Source: Pseudomonadota bacterium
GTDB lineage: Bacteria; Pseudomonadota; Alphaproteobacteria; Rhizobiales; Beijerinckiaceae
Length of the DNA stretch: 7,406 nucleotides
Direction of reading: 5' to 3'
Assembly: GCA_021812505.1 (NCBI GenBank)
Contig: JAKANG010000055.1
Location: forward strand, 1-7,406
Numbering within the stretch: position 1 is the stretch's first letter; each line of letters opens with the position of its first letter. Under the pieces are notes generated by a model. That model saw nothing but the letters and a program-made list of their open reading frames with translations. It had not been told where the DNA came from and did no database searches. Shown piece after piece: positions 5,652 to 7,406 of the stretch. A program made the translations under genes and the position numbers.

Positions 5652-6227
5652 AGTTAGTCAATGATTTGAAAATATTCGAATATATATCTATATTTTTCAC
5701 TAGCGGTGAATAAATATTATCGCGTGAGAACTGATTATTGAATAATGAATGCGGATCACCAGAAACTTCCCGGCGCGGCCTTTTGATCGAGCGACGCGAA
5801 AGGCGAGCCAGATGTCCAGCACATTCGCGGCCCGTCACAGTGCCGTCCCGCCTGTTTAGGTTTCGCGCTGAAATCACTGGCGGCGCCAAAACTGCCAGCT
5901 CATCCCGCCGATAAGAGCGACCCGTAGGCGCTCCGCTCGTATTGGTGAGGCGAGGCATTCAAATTTGCGATCGAAAGGCTTCGATGGCTTGGCGCTCCGC
6001 GCATCAGGCCTTGCATAATCACGAATCTCCCCGCTTCTCGCCGCCGCTACCGCGCAGTGGTTTAGATGCTTGGGCGGTGAGCGGTAATACGCTGAATGGC
6101 GGTTTGTTCGCCTCTCGCGACCCAACGGGAGAGTCCCACGAAGGCGGTGTGACTACAATTCCTTTGGTCCAGTCCGCAGCCGCTGCTATTGCAGGGACGA
6201 GACCGCCAATTCCAGACGGGGACGACC
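5652..6227. other. Long stretch without a convincing gene; AT-rich palindromes at its left end
   Basis: Bases 5655-5750 are strongly AT-rich and hold several short palindromes: ATATTCGAATAT (5672-5683), TTCAC-TAGCG-GTGAA (5696-5710) and ATTATT-G-AATAAT (5734-5746). A small hairpin ATCGAA-AGGC-TTCGAT is at 5970-5985. From 5760 to 6227 the composition returns to that of the genome. Open frames on both strands there lack ribosome sites and resemble no protein I recognise. No tRNA, integrase or insertion-sequence end is visible. The AT-rich part probably holds the promoter of the first Cys-rich gene; the rest is unexplained. Confidence 0.5.
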
Positions 6228-7024
6228 GTGCCGCCGAGGTTGAGGATCACGCTTGTCATTTTCGGGATCCTGATCGCCGCGCCGCTCGCGATGGGCGGTT
6301 GGGCGCTCGGATTGCAGGCAGAGGGCAATGTCCACGTTGTTGAGCCAGGCGCGTTGTATCGGTCGGCGCAGCCAAATGGTTCGGAATTAAAAAGCCTTCT
6401 GCAAGAATACGGCATCCGGACCGTGATCAATTTGCGCGCCTCCTCGACCGTGCCCTGGTCCACGATCAGCAGCCGGCGGGCGACGCGGCCGGACTGTTCA
6501 GGGTCGTGCGTCACCCTGACGACAGAGAGGCCCTGCGCCTGATGGCGCGCGACCAGAGCCTCGGCAAGCGCGCGGGCTTTGGCGTCGAGGGCGGCGGTCG
6601 GCTCGTCCAGGAGCAGCGCGCGCGGTTTACGGGCGAGGGCGCGGGCGAGCGCCAGCCGCTGGCGCTCGCCTGTCGAGAGCCTTGAGATCGGCCGTTCGAA
6701 GAGGTCGGGGCTGAGGCCGAGTTGTTCGACGAGGGCGCGCCCTTTGTCGGGACCGGGAAAATGGGGCGCCGGCGTCTCGGCCCACCAGCCCGGTTCGGCG
6801 GCGGCGTAGATGACGCGCCGGCGCCATTCCAGCGCTGGCATGTCCTCGCGCCGCGCGCCGTCCAGGCGAACGTCGCCTTCCGATGGGTCGAGGTCGGCGA
6901 TGGCCCGCAGGAGGAGGCTCTTGCCGGCGCCCGAGGGCCCTTGCACGGCGATGCATTCGCCGTCCGCCAGCGCGAGATCGACTGGCGCGAGGCCCGGGCG
7001 GTGGAGGTGGGCGACGGTCAGCAT
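6062..7024 (-). CDS. FetA/YbbL-like ABC transporter ATP-binding protein, truncated and fused in frame to unrelated sequence
   Basis: Residues 1-196 form an almost complete ABC ATPase of the type that pairs with a FetB/YbbM permease (in E. coli linked to iron homeostasis). Walker A GPSGAGKS is at 29-36, signature LSTGE at 116-120, Walker B LLLDE ends at catalytic E141, and the H-loop His is 173. At the Q-loop the sequence is YAAAEPGWW (73-81), so the usual Gln is absent; I recall this as a variant in related alphaproteobacterial proteins. The ATG at 7024 has GAGG five bases upstream; an ATG at 7072 in frame is the alternative. After VEEA (about 6437) the frame runs antisense through the phosphatase fragment for about 124 residues to a stop at 6062. 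That tail resembles no ABC protein. No permease gene follows. It lies 80 bases after the ChrA stop. Confidence 0.7.
   Translation of the reverse strand: MLTVAHLHRPGLAPVDLALADGECIAVQGPSGAGKSLLLRAIADLDPSEGDVRLDGARREDMPALEWRRRVIYAAAEPGWWAETPAPHFPGPDKGRALVEQLGLSPDLFERPISRLSTGERQRLALARALARKPRALLLDEPTAALDAKARALAEALVARHQAQGLSVVRVTHDPEQSGRVARRLLIVDQGTVEEARKLITVRMPYSCRRLFNSEPFGCADRYNAPGSTTWTLPSACNPSAQPPIASGAAIRIPKMTSVILNLGGTVVPVWNWRSRPCNSSGCGLDQRNCSHTAFVGLSRWVARGEQTAIQRITAHRPSI
6228..6542 (+). pseudogene. Membrane-anchored dual-specificity/tyrosine phosphatase, 5' fragment
   Basis: From a GTG at 6228 (GGGGA five bases upstream) the protein has a signal anchor (ITLVIFGILIAAPLAMGGWALGL, about 7-29). 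Then comes the family opening GNVHVVEPGALYRSAQPNGSEL (33-54) and YGIRTVINLR (61-70). This is how bacterial dual-specificity protein phosphatases with an N-terminal anchor begin; they normally run to about 180-220 residues with a HCxxGxxR active site. Here resemblance stops at residue 70 (6437). The remaining 34 codons to 6542 are the antisense of the ABC ATPase gene, so the active site is missing and the fragment cannot be a working phosphatase. A TTG at 6189 in frame is a weaker start. It is the only plausible plus-strand gene of the window. Confidence 0.75.
6435..6441. other. Breakpoint joining two unrelated gene fragments
   Basis: To the left, plus-strand codons fit a phosphatase up to NLR (ending 6437). 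To the right, minus-strand codons fit an ABC ATPase up to VEEA (6437-6445). Both families lose resemblance within a few bases at the run GCGCGCC. No insertion-sequence end, target duplication or attachment core is seen. This is either a genuine deletion, inversion or recombination point, or a chimeric assembly join. Confidence 0.65.
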
Positions 7025-7104
7025 GAAGTCCTCATCAAGGCGCCGGCGAGTCGTCGGATTGTCCGGCGACATGTTGTAGCGACGGCCGCGCGCCTTTTCA
7101 CCGG

Positions 7105-7406
7105 TTAAAGCGCGGCCAGGGCCGCCGCGCCCAGCGCGCCGAGCAGGACAACGAGCCAGGGCGGCGTTTTCCAGTAGACCAGAAGCAGGAAGGCCAGAAG
7201 GGCGAGGGCGAAATCGGCCTTCGAAAAGATCGCGCTGGTCCAGACCGGCGTGTAGAGCGCGCCGAGCAGAAGGCCGACCACCGCGGCATTGACGCCCTTG
7301 AGCGCCGACTGGACGCTCAAACGATGGCGCAGCGCGTCCCAGAAGGGCAAAGCGGCGATCAGCAGCAGAAAGGACGGCAGATAGATGGCGACGAGGCACA
7401 GGAGCC
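7105..7406 (-). CDS. chrA: Chromate transporter ChrA, C-terminal part
   Basis: The frame enters from the right edge and ends in TAA at 7105, giving the last 100 residues. The sequence begins LLCLVAIYLPSFLLLIAALPFWDALR and continues VQSALKGVNAAVVGLLLGALY, TPVWTSAIFSKADFALALLAFLLL and YWKTPPWLVVLLGALGAAAL. FxxALPFW, ALKGVNAAVVGLLL and a final PPWLVVLLGA helix are typical of the C-terminus of the CHR family of chromate efflux proteins. It would be an integral inner-membrane protein exporting chromate by a chemiosmotic mechanism. The first three quarters lie outside the window, so one- or two-domain form cannot be decided. It ends 80 bases before the ABC ATPase gene on the same strand. No terminator is visible in that gap. 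Confidence 0.85.
   Translation of the reverse strand, partial: LLCLVAIYLPSFLLLIAALPFWDALRHRLSVQSALKGVNAAVVGLLLGALYTPVWTSAIFSKADFALALLAFLLLVYWKTPPWLVVLLGALGAAALAAL

Noticed and set aside
5942..6343. Plus-strand 133-codon frame and overlapping minus-strand frame 5874-6125
   Set aside because: No ribosome site, no recognisable motif and mixed composition; the plus frame overlaps the phosphatase fragment in another register.

Overview
The window looks like the chromosome or a large replicon of an alphaproteobacterium, probably of the Hyphomicrobiales. It is GC-rich, most genes are tightly spaced with GGAG-type ribosome sites, and the proteins resemble those of that group. Methylocystaceae-like methanotrophs are my best guess, but this is an impression from protein style and not a computed placement. 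Every convincing gene except one fragment lies on the minus strand, so the functional order runs from high to low coordinates.

Region A (5645 down to 1) is a copper-handling region. It starts with a small exported Cys-rich protein (5063-5515). A Cu(I)-type P1B ATPase (CopA, 2612-4843) follows, and a second exported Cys-rich protein (2133-2597) begins 14 bases after the ATPase stop. An AT-rich regulatory gap of about 200 bases holds a sigma70-like promoter and several dyads. It precedes a second unit: a CusF-domain periplasmic copper protein (1563-1931), a His/Met-rich DUF2933 membrane protein (1150-1449), an ICMT/PEMT-type membrane methyltransferase (482-1153, 4-base overlap) and the N-terminal part of a DUF3141 protein (1-449, cut by the window edge). 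The likely logic is export of Cu(I) by CopA, with the periplasmic Cys-, His- and Met-rich proteins binding the exported metal. The roles of the methyltransferase and the DUF3141 protein are not known.

Region B (about 5645-6227) has no convincing gene. Its first hundred bases are AT-rich with several palindromes, including a TTGAC-N4-GTCAA site of the FNR/FixK type at the edge of the Cys-rich gene's leader. A related, less perfect site lies in the cusF promoter gap.

Region C (6228-7406) is another neighbourhood joined abruptly. From the right edge on the minus strand come the C-terminus of a ChrA chromate transporter and a FetA/YbbL-like ABC ATPase. On the plus strand is the first 70 residues of a membrane-anchored dual-specificity phosphatase. 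The phosphatase and the ATPase stop resembling their families at the same point, about 6435-6441. This marks a rearrangement or assembly breakpoint that removed the phosphatase active site and the end of the ATPase gene, with whatever followed it.
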